From NCBI GenBank assembly GCA_022574595.1, contig JACZRS010000008.1, positions 30,919-94,918 of the forward strand: DNA of 64,000 bases, read 5' to 3'. A program made the translations under genes and the position numbers. The notes beneath the pieces were generated by a model. The model did no database searches. It was not told the DNA's origin and saw only the letters and a program-made list of their open reading frames with translations. Numbering within the stretch: position 1 is the stretch's first letter; every line of letters begins with the position of its first letter. Of this stretch, positions 9,562 to 18,654 are shown piece after piece. Origin of the DNA: Planctomycetota bacterium (GTDB lineage Bacteria; Planctomycetota; Phycisphaerae; Phycisphaerales; SM1A02).

Positions 9562-10950
9562 GTGAGCCCAGTTGATGCTGCGATAAGCAAAGTTACCAAA
9601 GCGATTTCCTCATTTCATCCTGCTTCAATGCCCTTAATGACTCGTGGGCATTATCGACGAGAGCTTCTGGCGTGGTCGCTACTTCCGGTTGCTCTAGGTG
9701 CGGTCGAAGGAGGGGTCACAGGCGTTATCGCAAAGAACGCTTTTGAGGGAACAGTCTCACCAACAACTCTAAACCTTACGGTAGCTGTGCTTCAAGGCGC
9801 TCCAGCGCTGGCGAACGTCGTCAGCTTCCTATGGGCAGCAGTTAGTCATGGCAGGCACAAGATCCGTTTCCTGGCATCCTTGCAGCTATTGATGACTTTA
9901 CTAGTCGCAATGATTGCATTTGCACCAAAAAATGCCACGGGTTTAGGCATTCTCGTAATAGGAACTGTTGGGGCACGCATGGCTTGGGCAGGAGTTGTAA
10001 CGCTCCGATCGACAGTTTGGAGAGCAAATTATCCCAGACACGCACGAGCAACCATGGCTGGCAAACTAGCTGCGGTACAGGCGGTAATCATGGCTTTAAT
10101 TGCCTACGCAATCGGTAGTGCAATGAACTATAACGATGAAGCTTTTAGATATATGTATCCCATTGCAGCAGCTATTGGCCTAATCGGGGTAAGCGTTTAT
10201 AGCCGCATGAGAATGCGCGGCCACAAGGCGCTTTTAAATGCTGAAAAACAAAGCCAGCAAAACAGTACAACACTATTTAATCCTTTTGTATGGCGACAAA
10301 TACTGCTCGATGACCCGCGCTTTCGACGTTACATGACTTGCATGTTCGTATTTGGAACAGCAAATCTAATGGTTGGTGCGCCACTGATCATCATGCTTAA
10401 AGATCAATTCCATTTATCACAATCTATATCTGTTGCGATTATGACAACAATTCCTTTGCTGCTAATGCCACTGAGCATACCTATTTGGTCGCGGCTCTTG
10501 GATCGCGTAAATATCCTGCAGTTTCGTGCAATTCATTCATGGGCGTTTGTTACATCAACTGCAATTATCTTTGCCGCTGCAATTACAATGCAGCCCTGGC
10601 TTTTGTTCCTGGCTGCAGCGGCTAAGGGAATTGCCTTTGGAGGCGGAGTCTTGGCGTGGAACCTGGGGCATCATGATTTTGCAACTATCGACAAAGCCTC
10701 TCAATACATGGGTGTTCACGTAACACTAACTGGTATCAGAGGACTACTTGCTCCGATTATTGGAGTGAGTCTGTATCAAGTATTGGAGGAGGTTCACCCG
10801 GGGTATGGAGGAATAGTCTTTGGATTGTGTTTAGTTTTGTGCATAATCGGTGCTATCTGGTTTGTACGCATGAGGCGAGATCTGGACGGCCCAGGCTGCA
10901 ATAGCGAGTTTGAAGCAGGCCCACCAATTCAGCCACCGGCTGCTAACTAG
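9562..10950 (+). CDS. MFS-type transporter
   Basis: A 462-residue polytopic membrane protein with about twelve hydrophobic segments in two halves separated by a charged loop near residues 220-240 (RMRMRGHKALLNAEKQSQQ). Segments such as LLAWSLLPVALGAVEGG and FVFGTANLMVGAPLIIM have the composition of major facilitator helices. The start is a GTG at 9562; the hydrophilic first 30 residues leave open a start at an ATG further in. The substrate cannot be told from sequence. Confidence 0.8.
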   Translation: MSPVDAAISKVTKAISSFHPASMPLMTRGHYRRELLAWSLLPVALGAVEGGVTGVIAKNAFEGTVSPTTLNLTVAVLQGAPALANVVSFLWAAVSHGRHKIRFLASLQLLMTLLVAMIAFAPKNATGLGILVIGTVGARMAWAGVVTLRSTVWRANYPRHARATMAGKLAAVQAVIMALIAYAIGSAMNYNDEAFRYMYPIAAAIGLIGVSVYSRMRMRGHKALLNAEKQSQQNSTTLFNPFVWRQILLDDPRFRRYMTCMFVFGTANLMVGAPLIIMLKDQFHLSQSISVAIMTTIPLLLMPLSIPIWSRLLDRVNILQFRAIHSWAFVTSTAIIFAAAITMQPWLLFLAAAAKGIAFGGGVLAWNLGHHDFATIDKASQYMGVHVTLTGIRGLLAPIIGVSLYQVLEEVHPGYGGIVFGLCLVLCIIGAIWFVRMRRDLDGPGCNSEFEAGPPIQPPAAN

Positions 10951-11159
10951 TGTAAATCGCTCTGAAAGGGTCGATTACAAGCAAGAGGTCGCAAGTTCTA
11001 TCTTGTGGGTCTATACTGTTCGCTTCAAATAGATTGGCTCTAAATGGGCCTATCTACACGCTTGGGTACTCGTGTTGTGTATCCGGATGAAGTCTTAATA
11101 AAACTCTTGTCGCTGCTAGGCGTGAAGCAGTGCAATTAACACACATCTATAAATCTATT

Positions 11160-12917
11160 ATGGTCAATTACAACTTAATCCAAGACATCGGTATTGATGA
11201 TTCCGCTGTCGAAGTCCTCATTCGTGAAGCGCTTGGCGATCAAGCAGCAACCGGTGATATGGACACGCTTTTGCAAGGCGAAATCCAAAACTTCCAGCCG
11301 GGCAGCATCCTTAAAGGCCACATCGTTGGTAAAGCTGGTGACGATGTAATCATTGATGTAGGACTAAAGTCAGAAGGTCTCGTTAACAAGAACGAGTTCG
11401 AAAACTACGATGAACTCCAAATTGGTGACATCATCGAAGTATTCCTCGAAGACCTCGAAGATGACACTGGCATTATTCGACTTTCAAAACGCAAAGCTGA
11501 CCGTATTCGTGGCTGGGAGAAAATCCTGGAAACAAATGCAGAAGGCGACATTGTCGAAGGTAAAGGCATGCGAAAAATCAAGGGTGGCTTGCTTGTGGAT
11601 ATCGGCGTTCCCGTATTCCTGCCAGCCTCTCAGGTTGATATTCGTAGGCCTAGCGACATTGGAATGTTCATTGGCACAACCATCCGCGCCGTAATCCTCA
11701 AGATTGACGAAGAGCGACGCAACATCGTTATCAGCAGGCGCAAGCTCATTGAAATAGAACGCGAAGAAACCAAACGCAAACTTCTTGCAACAATCAAAGA
11801 AGGCGATCTTATCAAAGGATCAGTTACAAATATTGCTGACTTTGGAGCCTTTGTGGACCTGGGCGGGCTTGACGGTTTGCTGCACATTACCGACATGAGC
11901 TGGGGAAGAATTAGCCATCCAAGCGAAATGCTCAAAATCAACGACCCCATAGAAGTTATGGTCCTCAACATTGATTTCGAAAAAGAAAAAATCGCACTTG
12001 GACTAAAGCAAAAACAACCTTCGCCTTGGGACAAGATCGAAGATCGATACCCCGTTGGTTGTCGCATAACCGGAAAAGCGGTCAATCTGGTTTCCTATGG
12101 CGTGTTTGTGCAGCTTGAAGAGGGAATCGAAGGCTTGGTGCACGTTTCGGAAATGTCATGGACAAGAAGAATCAGCCACCCCAGCGAAGTTATAAATGTG
12201 GATGATGAAGTCGAAGTTGTCGTTCTTGATATCAACAAGGACAAACATGAGATTTCACTTGGTATTAAACAAACGGAAGTTAATCCATGGGAACTCGTAG
12301 CTGAGAAATACCCAGCTGGAACAATCATCGAAGGTACAGTTAGAAACCTCGCCAACTATGGCGCTTTTGTTGAGATTGAACCAGGCATCGACGGATTACT
12401 GCACGTTTCAGATATTTCCTGGACTGAAAAAATCTCCCACCCCAACGAAAAGTACAAAAAGGGCGAGCCGGTCAGATGCGTTGTTATGGATATCGATCAG
12501 GATAAACAACGAGTGGGACTGGGTGTTAAACAACTTTCAGAAGATCCCTGGCTCAAGGCAATTCCAGAAGCCTACAAACCCGGCATGGTCGTGCATGGCA
12601 AGGTTACAAAGATCACTAACTTCGGAGTGTTTGTCGAACTCGAACCTGGATTGGAAGGCTTACTGCATATTTCCGAACTGTCGGAAGAGAAAGTCGAAAA
12701 CCCACAGGATGTGGTTAAGTCAGGCGAAGAAGTGGATGTCAAAATCCTACGTGTTGATGTCGAAGAGCGAAAGATCGGCCTAAGCCTCAAACGTGCCTTA
12801 CGTACCGGTGAAGACGAAACACATACCGGCTCATCTGAAAAAGCAGATGAAGGTATACCCTCAAAGGGCGGTATGGACGCTCATGGTGCTTTGGGAACTG
12901 ACAAAATCGAGCTTTAG
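11160..12917 (+). CDS. rpsA: 30S ribosomal protein S1
   Basis: Six S1 RNA-binding domains follow one another at roughly residues 45-115, 130-200, 215-285, 300-372, 388-460 and 475-548. Domains 3-6 carry the repeated pattern of GxxVxNxxxFGAFVxL...GLLHxSxxSW, for example DGLLHITDMSW and EGLVHVSEMSW. It binds mRNA on the small subunit and helps initiation. MVNYN at 11160 is the preferred start; a GTG at 11130 is also open. No Shine-Dalgarno is evident, as is common for rpsA. The tail after domain 6 is short and polar. Two hairpins follow the stop. Confidence 0.95.
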   Translation: MVNYNLIQDIGIDDSAVEVLIREALGDQAATGDMDTLLQGEIQNFQPGSILKGHIVGKAGDDVIIDVGLKSEGLVNKNEFENYDELQIGDIIEVFLEDLEDDTGIIRLSKRKADRIRGWEKILETNAEGDIVEGKGMRKIKGGLLVDIGVPVFLPASQVDIRRPSDIGMFIGTTIRAVILKIDEERRNIVISRRKLIEIEREETKRKLLATIKEGDLIKGSVTNIADFGAFVDLGGLDGLLHITDMSWGRISHPSEMLKINDPIEVMVLNIDFEKEKIALGLKQKQPSPWDKIEDRYPVGCRITGKAVNLVSYGVFVQLEEGIEGLVHVSEMSWTRRISHPSEVINVDDEVEVVVLDINKDKHEISLGIKQTEVNPWELVAEKYPAGTIIEGTVRNLANYGAFVEIEPGIDGLLHVSDISWTEKISHPNEKYKKGEPVRCVVMDIDQDKQRVGLGVKQLSEDPWLKAIPEAYKPGMVVHGKVTKITNFGVFVELEPGLEGLLHISELSEEKVENPQDVVKSGEEVDVKILRVDVEERKIGLSLKRALRTGEDETHTGSSEKADEGIPSKGGMDAHGALGTDKIEL

Positions 12918-12956
12918 GCTCCAACAAATTCTCTGTTGTTGGTAAATGCAAAACTT

Positions 12957-12987
12957 ACAAGCCCACGGTCCCGTGCCGTGGGCTTGT
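12957..12987 (+). terminator. Strong terminator hairpin after rpsA
   Basis: ACAAGCCCACGG and CCGTGGGCTTGT pair perfectly over 12 bases with a seven-base loop. A smaller CCAACAA/TTGTTGG hairpin sits just before it at 12921-12942. The T-run after the stem is weak (ATTAT). Confidence 0.7.
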
Positions 12988-13348
12988 ATTATCGGTATTT
13001 CCATGGATTTCTAAAGCTGCGACTGCTAGTTGAGGGAACTGACTTTAAGGTTCTCTTTAGCTAACGATTATTATCGCTACCTCTCGGGCAGGAGAACCTA
13101 ACCCGCAACCAAGTATTGAACCGATCAACAAAGCGTTGCGAACGTAAGTAGTGTGAGAATCATCATTCGTTTTCTACGGTCGGTCATTAGCATCATTGTT
13201 CTAAATAGCATGGGAATTTACTCCGTGTCTTTAGTTGTATGCCAATACATACTTCAATGGGCGTGCCTTAACACCTTCTGCTGTGCCAATAGCCCTAGAG
13301 GCACAAGAAGGCATATATTAGTGGACGCAGCTTTAGGAGATAGTGACG
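12988..13348. other. Gene-free stretch before the AMMECR1-like gene
   Basis: About 360 bases with no convincing gene. A 72-codon plus-strand frame at 13153 overlaps the following gene, has no Shine-Dalgarno and looks spurious. The only clear signal is TTAGGAGA at 13332, the ribosome binding site for the next gene. Confidence 0.4.
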
Positions 13349-15301
13349 ATGTTGTTTTTACGCAACACTAAAGGTCGCAATACTGCGACAAACATTCAGC
13401 AGCCTCATTTAGGTGTGATAATCCTGGCCCTTGCTCACGTGCTCCTATATGCGGCCAATGCAACGGCAACCCCGGCACCAGGCTCAGCATCTGCACCTGA
13501 AAATGCGCTGTATGCAATGGATGCCGATAATCCGGAATTACCTAACACTAGCGATGTTGTTGATGCTTATATAAAGCTGCGCAGGTGGACCGATAATTTT
13601 TCGCTACCTCCAGCAGATGATTCCGAAGCTCAAATCACATTACAAGGCGCTCGTGGTATTTGTGTAACTCTAAGGCGATCAGGGCGTGTGCTAGGGACAG
13701 GAGTGGATAACACAGTTGACAACCTGATGCTTAGGCGCGCAGCTGGTAGAGCCTTTGGTGAAGTGCTGGGTGATCGCGTTGTAGCAAATCTACCCAAAGC
13801 CCTACAAGCTGATATTGGAAGTATGTTGATCTTGGAGCTGGAAGTCGCAGGCCAACCAGAGCCTCTACTTGGAAGAACATTACCTGATCTAGCCCGTCAA
13901 CTTTCCCCAGGCTTAGATGGCATAGCCATTCGCCGCGCCAATCAGTGGGGTTTGCAATTTCCATCACAAATGAGGGCTGCGAATATACAAGCAAGAATAG
14001 AACTCCAATTCTTACCACTAGCGGTGCAACTAGGATTGCCTGCACAAACGCCTGCTGAACTTACAGCTATGTCTGATGTTTCGTTATACCGATTCAGCAC
14101 GATACACTTAGTGCAGCTGTCTCCAGCCGACCAACCATTTAGCACTTTCCGTGGCGATGTCATTGTTCCACTAGCAGATGTAACCCCACAGGGTATAGCA
14201 GACTTTGCTGACGGCATAGCATCTCACCTCTTAAGATCATTTTCAACGCACAAATCAGCTCGGGGCATAAAAGGGGACTATTTACCCCATATTGACAAAT
14301 ATAATATTCTCATTGCCTCAACATTTGATCAAGCGCTTACCGCATTTGCCCTTGCCAAGTACGCACAAGCACCCGGCGTACAGCAAATCCTTGCCCTTGA
14401 AGCACTTGAGGCAAGCAAGCAAATTTTACGTAATTTAGCGGCTATGAAAGAAGGCTATGATAATCCTCTCGCAAGCCCGGTCAGTGCAGCTGCAGTTATC
14501 TACGCCGCATTAGAACCTGCTCAGATTGATCGAGATCCCAGCGTGCAGCAGTTGCTAGCTGATGCCACTAATCTTGTTATCAAATCTTTTGACCCCATGA
14601 AAGGTTTCATTGATTCCAAACCTTCGGTTGTCGGGTGGTCTGATGTAAAGATGTCGCCAATTGGACAATCTATAGTTGCAGGTGCTTTAGGGCGTCTATT
14701 AAAACACAGCTACTTAAACCAACAACTAACTGATAAATTCGTTCGTTCTGCTCTTAATTCAGCTTGGAAGTCAGTACCAGATAAGCAACAGGTAATGATG
14801 CTTCCGTGGTTAGGTTGGGGTGAAGATGACTTTGCTACTGCTACAAATGGTCGTACAAATTCTACTGTTAGCAATCTCATATCGCTTAGACAGATCTTGC
14901 ATAACAGCATAATCACTGAAGAGTCACATTCAGGCGTTTTGGACTTATGTGGTGGTTTTGCCCTTAGAGGCCAAGGTCTAAATAGCGCTACAGCACAAAG
15001 CCTGAGACCGGCCGCGTACTTGGCCAGTATGCTTCGCGACCCTCGCTTAACCTCACCTGATTCACTTGAAATTGCCCTGAATAAGCACCTTCAAACCATG
15101 CGTTTTGCTATGCAGCTTGCTATTCGAGACACATCAACCTGGTTTCTCCGCAATCCCCCAAGAGCCATCGGAGGGGTCCGAAACGGGATATCGGACATTG
15201 TCCAGCCAATTCCAGCCCAAGCTCTAGGTCTCCTCACAGCCTCTGAGACACTAAAAAGCCTGAAAAACCTGCCTCAGGGCCAAAAAAACAATAATCTATA
15301 A
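13349..15301 (+). CDS. Exported protein with AMMECR1-like domain
   Basis: A hydrophobic segment at about residues 20-38 (GVIILALAHVLLYAANATA) acts as a signal or anchor. Residues about 95-250 resemble AMMECR1 proteins: GICVTLRRSGRVLGTGVDN in place of the usual GCFVTL...GRLRGC, then a variable middle, then the paired RRANQWGLQFP and SLYRFSTIHLV. The remaining 390 residues are helical with no motif I know; segments FDQALTAFALAKYAQ and QILALEALEASKQILRNLA suggest alpha-hairpin packing. AMMECR1 proteins are usually cytosolic and single-domain, so export plus a large helical partner is unusual. The ATG at 13349 follows TTAGGAGA by 9 bases. Confidence 0.62.
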   Translation: MLFLRNTKGRNTATNIQQPHLGVIILALAHVLLYAANATATPAPGSASAPENALYAMDADNPELPNTSDVVDAYIKLRRWTDNFSLPPADDSEAQITLQGARGICVTLRRSGRVLGTGVDNTVDNLMLRRAAGRAFGEVLGDRVVANLPKALQADIGSMLILELEVAGQPEPLLGRTLPDLARQLSPGLDGIAIRRANQWGLQFPSQMRAANIQARIELQFLPLAVQLGLPAQTPAELTAMSDVSLYRFSTIHLVQLSPADQPFSTFRGDVIVPLADVTPQGIADFADGIASHLLRSFSTHKSARGIKGDYLPHIDKYNILIASTFDQALTAFALAKYAQAPGVQQILALEALEASKQILRNLAAMKEGYDNPLASPVSAAAVIYAALEPAQIDRDPSVQQLLADATNLVIKSFDPMKGFIDSKPSVVGWSDVKMSPIGQSIVAGALGRLLKHSYLNQQLTDKFVRSALNSAWKSVPDKQQVMMLPWLGWGEDDFATATNGRTNSTVSNLISLRQILHNSIITEESHSGVLDLCGGFALRGQGLNSATAQSLRPAAYLASMLRDPRLTSPDSLEIALNKHLQTMRFAMQLAIRDTSTWFLRNPPRAIGGVRNGISDIVQPIPAQALGLLTASETLKSLKNLPQGQKNNNL

Positions 15302-15432
15302 GTAAAGAAAACAATTATGAAATTTCAGGACACTGGATTATACTAGTATGCGTCTAAACTCTTAATAACTCGCTTTTTTTCAGCCACTGCGCCCCTAATT
15401 TTAGATAGTTGTTTTCCTGGAGGTATTCCCGA

Positions 15433-16467
15433 ATGAAACGCTTTACGCTTCTTGTAGCTGGATGTGGTTTGCTCGTAGCAGCACCCGCCTTCGGCCAGGG
15501 TCTTTCTGATCGAATCTCACAAACCATGCAGAACCGTGCAAAAGCACAAGCAAAGTCTTCTGACAAAAGTCACATGCTTAGTGTACTTATGTATTCTGAC
15601 ATTGCTGTGGAATTTAATGACACCTCTGCTAGAGATGCAATCGATTATCTCCAGACGGTTCTCGGTATCAATATTGTTGGCAGATATTTAGATGACAAAA
15701 CCGGTGAAGGTCTTGACCCAGACGCACTTATCAATCTGGATGTGGTAGATCAGCCCGCCCTAACCGTTCTTGAAATGGTTCTCGATCAATGTGGCGATGG
15801 CGAGCCAACAACTTGGCAATTACGAAATGGATACGTTGAAGTAGGCACCAAAGAACGACTAAGCTCCGCTGCTGCTCGTGAAATTCGTTATTACCCAATT
15901 CGCGATCTGCTATTTGAGCCAACTTACTTTGACAATGCACCTGAGCTAGACCTCAACAGCGCTCTAAACCAAGGCAACCAAGGCGGTGGACGCGGTGGTG
16001 GTGGTGGTGGTGGTCGAGGCGGAGGCGGTGGTGGCGGCGGCTTCGGCGGCGGTGGTGGCGGTCGTGGTGGTGGTGGTGGTGGTGGTGGAGGCGGTGGTCG
16101 TGGAGGCGGCGGTATCTTCGGCGACCCTGAAGATGATCCCGATAGACTGACCGAGACCGAAAAAGTCGATCTACTAATCGACCTCATCCTCGAAATCGTT
16201 GAGCCCGACTCTTGGGTTGATAACGGTGGCGAAGCAGCATCAATCCGATACTACCAAGGCACTCTGATCATCCGAGCACCTGACTATATCCAACGACAGA
16301 TCGGCGGATATCCATTCGCAACAAGACCAGTCAGGCGTACATCACCAGCTGCTAGCGCAGTAAGACGTCATGTCACATTCGCAACAAATGCTGGTCATTC
16401 AAACATCAAAATCGCAGGAATGCCTACAAAGGACTCCGACAAAGAAGAAAATGACAGCGATTCATAA
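15433..16467 (+). CDS. Exported Gly-rich protein with secretin-N-like fold
   Basis: A clear signal peptide (MKRFTLLVAGCGLLVAAPAFGQG) is followed at about residues 55-150 by two short alpha/beta units, AVEFNDTSARDAIDYLQTVL and VVDQPALTVLEMVLDQ. These resemble STN/secretin N-domain modules in planctomycete exported proteins. Residues about 185-226 are almost pure Gly with a few Arg and Phe (GGRGGGG type), then an acidic segment and a Ser/Arg-rich tail. TGGAGG ten bases before the ATG at 15433 fixes the start. No secretin barrel follows, so it is not a full secretin. Function unknown. Confidence 0.65.
   Translation: MKRFTLLVAGCGLLVAAPAFGQGLSDRISQTMQNRAKAQAKSSDKSHMLSVLMYSDIAVEFNDTSARDAIDYLQTVLGINIVGRYLDDKTGEGLDPDALINLDVVDQPALTVLEMVLDQCGDGEPTTWQLRNGYVEVGTKERLSSAAAREIRYYPIRDLLFEPTYFDNAPELDLNSALNQGNQGGGRGGGGGGGRGGGGGGGGFGGGGGGRGGGGGGGGGGGRGGGGIFGDPEDDPDRLTETEKVDLLIDLILEIVEPDSWVDNGGEAASIRYYQGTLIIRAPDYIQRQIGGYPFATRPVRRTSPAASAVRRHVTFATNAGHSNIKIAGMPTKDSDKEENDSDS
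15984..16113 (+). repeat. GGT/GGC/GGA low-complexity tract coding poly-Gly
   Basis: About 130 bases of mostly GGN codons with a few CGT/CGA and TTC codons, wholly inside the preceding coding region. The opposite strand reads as poly-Pro and is a shadow. Confidence 0.9.
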
Positions 16468-16506
16468 ACGATTCGCAAGTACTTAATTAGATCCCATAAA
16501 CCCAGT

Positions 16507-16540
16507 GGAGCGGCCAATTAAGCCGCTCCGCTATTTTTTT
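16507..16540 (+). terminator. Rho-independent terminator
   Basis: GGAGCGGC and GCCGCTCC pair perfectly around a seven-base loop and are followed after three bases by seven or more T. It lies 40 bases after the Gly-rich gene. Confidence 0.85.
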
Positions 16541-16649
16541 GACCTTTTATATGTAAGCATCACATCCCACCAATAAACCAATGTTCTACTAACTCAAGAT
16601 AGTCGGAAGTATGTACTTAACGCAAAGGCCACTAACTACGCATCAGAAC

Positions 16650-16895
16650 CTAGTGGCGACCGGTTTTTGCCAGCTCAATATATGCGTACAAGAGACCTAT
16701 GCCTAAGGACAAGTAGAGCCCTGCCACTGCAAAGGAGTTAGCAAACGAATAATAGACTCCAACGCCAAAAAACACCCAGCCAGCGACGAGAAGAATGCTT
16801 TTGAAGGCTACAAAGTACAGATTATCATTTCGTGGTTGCTCATCCATAGTCAAATGAAAAAGCTCCGGTTCAATCTTCCGAAAAACTTTGCTCAT
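16650..16895 (-). CDS. Small two-helix membrane protein, unknown
   Basis: The C-terminal 60 residues contain two membrane helices, FKSILLVAGWVFFGVGVYYSF and FAVAGLYLSLGIGLLYAYI, after a charged N-terminus. The frame stays open to 17057, with further starts at 16895 and 16847. None has a well-spaced Shine-Dalgarno, so the start at 16895 is a choice, not a proof. No family recognised. Confidence 0.5.
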   Translation of the reverse strand: MSKVFRKIEPELFHLTMDEQPRNDNLYFVAFKSILLVAGWVFFGVGVYYSFANSFAVAGLYLSLGIGLLYAYIELAKTGRH

Positions 16896-17050
16896 CCTCT
16901 TTAGTATCGTTTTCGTAGTCAGGCCAGCCTTCTTTCGGGCATTCCTTCTTGACAGCCTTCTTAAAACGGCATCTTCCCAATCAATTCTATGACTAAACAA
17001 TCTTGATATAAAGATAGTTAAAAATAATCTACATATTATTAAATAATTGC

Positions 17051-17078
17051 TTGACAATGTTAAAGTTTGGTTTAATAT
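17051..17078 (+). promoter_or_regulatory. Sigma70-type promoter
   Basis: TTGACA at 17051-17056, a 16-base spacer and TAATAT at 17073-17078 lie in an AT-rich stretch 34 bases before the DUF2089-like gene. Confidence 0.6.
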
Positions 17079-17111
17079 TGTTTAGAGTTAGATAAATAAG
17101 GGCATCTATGC

Positions 17112-17453
17112 ATGACTGAACTATCAGCAGCTACTCATCCACTACTCAAGCTAAGCAATGAAGACCTTTCGATGGTCGCTTCTTTCGTTTTAGCTAGTGG
17201 ATCTATCAAGGCTTTATCTCAGGAGTATGCGGTTTCTTACCCCACAATGCGTCAGCGATTAGATGGCCTGATTGAACGACTGAGAAGGCTTGTTGACGGC
17301 GGTGAGCCTGAGCCGCTTAGTGATTACCTTGCAGATCTTATTGCCAAGGGGCAATTAGCCCCGAGCATGGCGACACAAATCCGATCACTGCACCGCCAGG
17401 AGTTAGCAAAGAGCCACCACCGCAAAGCCAATGGAGAAAACAATAATGATTGA
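17112..17453 (+). CDS. DUF2089-like helix-turn-helix regulator
   Basis: A 113-residue protein whose first half is a helix-turn-helix, with HPLLKLSNEDLSMVASFVLA, GSIKALSQEYAVSYPTMRQR and LDGLIERL. This matches the DUF2089 family of small DNA-binding proteins, where a zinc-ribbon lead is often present; here that lead is absent. The tail is short and charged. It is the first gene of a tight operon: the next ATG lies within its last codons. It probably regulates its own operon, which is inference. Confidence 0.72.
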   Translation: MTELSAATHPLLKLSNEDLSMVASFVLASGSIKALSQEYAVSYPTMRQRLDGLIERLRRLVDGGEPEPLSDYLADLIAKGQLAPSMATQIRSLHRQELAKSHHRKANGENNND

Positions 17454-17829
17454 TATAACATTCATCGAGATACTAAGCACAGTAACGCCATGGTTTGACA
17501 ATCCAGGCATGGTGGGCGGAATAGCAGGAGGAGGTATAGGCGTGCTTGGGGGAATTTACGGAACGGTCTTAGGAATCTGTTCGCCTAAAGGTAAAGCAAA
17601 AGTGCTTGTTTTCACTATGCATTGGTGTTCACTATTACTAGGAGTTCTTCTTTTAATCGGCGGCATTACAGCTTTAGTATCCGGCCAACCCTATAGAGTT
17701 TGGTACCCAATCATCTTACCCGGTGCAATCCTAACATTACTCTTGGTTTGTTTCACACCAATGGTTTTCGCTCGCTATCGCCAATCGGAGCATCGACAAT
17801 TACATGCTGAAGAATTCCGTCGAGGATGA
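17446..17829 (+). CDS. Small membrane protein, operon partner of DUF2089-like gene
   Basis: Three hydrophobic segments are visible: a Gly-rich GMVGGIAGGGIGVLGGIYGTV, then WCSLLLGVLLLIGGITALV and WYPIILPGAILTLLLVCF. The end is a basic Arg/His-rich tail. The ATG at 17446 overlaps the preceding stop by 8 bases, indicating translational coupling. Family not recognised, but small membrane proteins are commonly found beside DUF2089-type regulators. Confidence 0.68.
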   Translation: MIDITFIEILSTVTPWFDNPGMVGGIAGGGIGVLGGIYGTVLGICSPKGKAKVLVFTMHWCSLLLGVLLLIGGITALVSGQPYRVWYPIILPGAILTLLLVCFTPMVFARYRQSEHRQLHAEEFRRG

Positions 17830-18611
17830 GAGCTGTTTATCCAACGCAATATAGCGAGCAAACCGATAGTTATATCAAGCACATGCCTCAAACGACTATA
17901 AAGCTGACAACTCTCAATAAAGAGCAACTGCGCATTGGCGTAGTAATACCCGCTCACAACGAATTAAGTAATATCGCAGCGTGCATAACTAGCTGCGTAC
18001 AATTTACTGTACCGGGAGATGTTATTATCGTTGTAGATGCAGCATCTACAGATGCAACCTTCAAAAAAGCACAAGAAGCGGGCGCGCAGGTAATTCGCCA
18101 ACCGCAGCACCATCGTGGCTACGCAGTCGCAGCAGGTGTAAACGCAATTACCAATAAGGTAGATGTAATCCTGATCGTTCATGCAGATATGCAGCTTGCG
18201 ATCGATACTAGAGACGCTATCGCTAAGTCACTTATTGAAAATCCCCAGGCAATCGGCGGAGTGCTAGGACACAAGATCGACGATTCGCGATCTAAATTCA
18301 GACTTGTAGAATTCGGTAACCGTTTCCGCGCTAAATACGGCCAACTTCCCTATGGCGATCAGGCAATGTTTGTACGCATAAAGACCATAGATGAAATCGG
18401 AGGCTTCCCGCAACTGCCAATTATGGAAGACCTTGAGCTTGCGCTTCGATGCAGGAATCTCGGCAAATGGATATACCTGGATAAGCCTGTAAAAATAGAC
18501 GCAAGACACTGGAGACGTGGCGTGGTTCATACAACGCTTCGCAATTGGAGCCTGGCAATCACCTACAGAATCAAGAGAAAAGAGCCTGCTCCAAGCATCC
18601 AAACCAGCTAA
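17826..18611 (+). CDS. Family 2 glycosyltransferase
   Basis: GT-A fold glycosyltransferase. RIGVVIPAHNELSNIAACI is the nucleotide-binding first strand, VIIVVDAASTDAT follows, LIVHADMQL holds the Asp-x-Asp-like metal site, and PIMEDLELALRCRNLGK is the acceptor/catalytic-base region. The start ATG overlaps the previous stop (ATGA). No C-terminal membrane helix is seen, so it is likely a soluble or peripheral enzyme. Substrate unknown; the neighbour at 18655 is also a sugar-transfer type protein. Confidence 0.85.
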   Translation: MRAVYPTQYSEQTDSYIKHMPQTTIKLTTLNKEQLRIGVVIPAHNELSNIAACITSCVQFTVPGDVIIVVDAASTDATFKKAQEAGAQVIRQPQHHRGYAVAAGVNAITNKVDVILIVHADMQLAIDTRDAIAKSLIENPQAIGGVLGHKIDDSRSKFRLVEFGNRFRAKYGQLPYGDQAMFVRIKTIDEIGGFPQLPIMEDLELALRCRNLGKWIYLDKPVKIDARHWRRGVVHTTLRNWSLAITYRIKRKEPAPSIQTS

Positions 18612-18654
18612 CTAATTTGAACAAATCAAAGCAAAGGCGTTTAAGTTTGCCAAG

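Noticed and set aside
13153-13371. A 72-codon plus-strand frame before the AMMECR1-like gene
   Set aside because: It overlaps the start of the next gene and lacks a ribosome site; its composition is hydrophobic but irregular.
15924-16187. A Pro-rich minus-strand frame opposite the Gly tract
   Set aside because: It is the reverse reading of GGN codons; no start signal and no other features.
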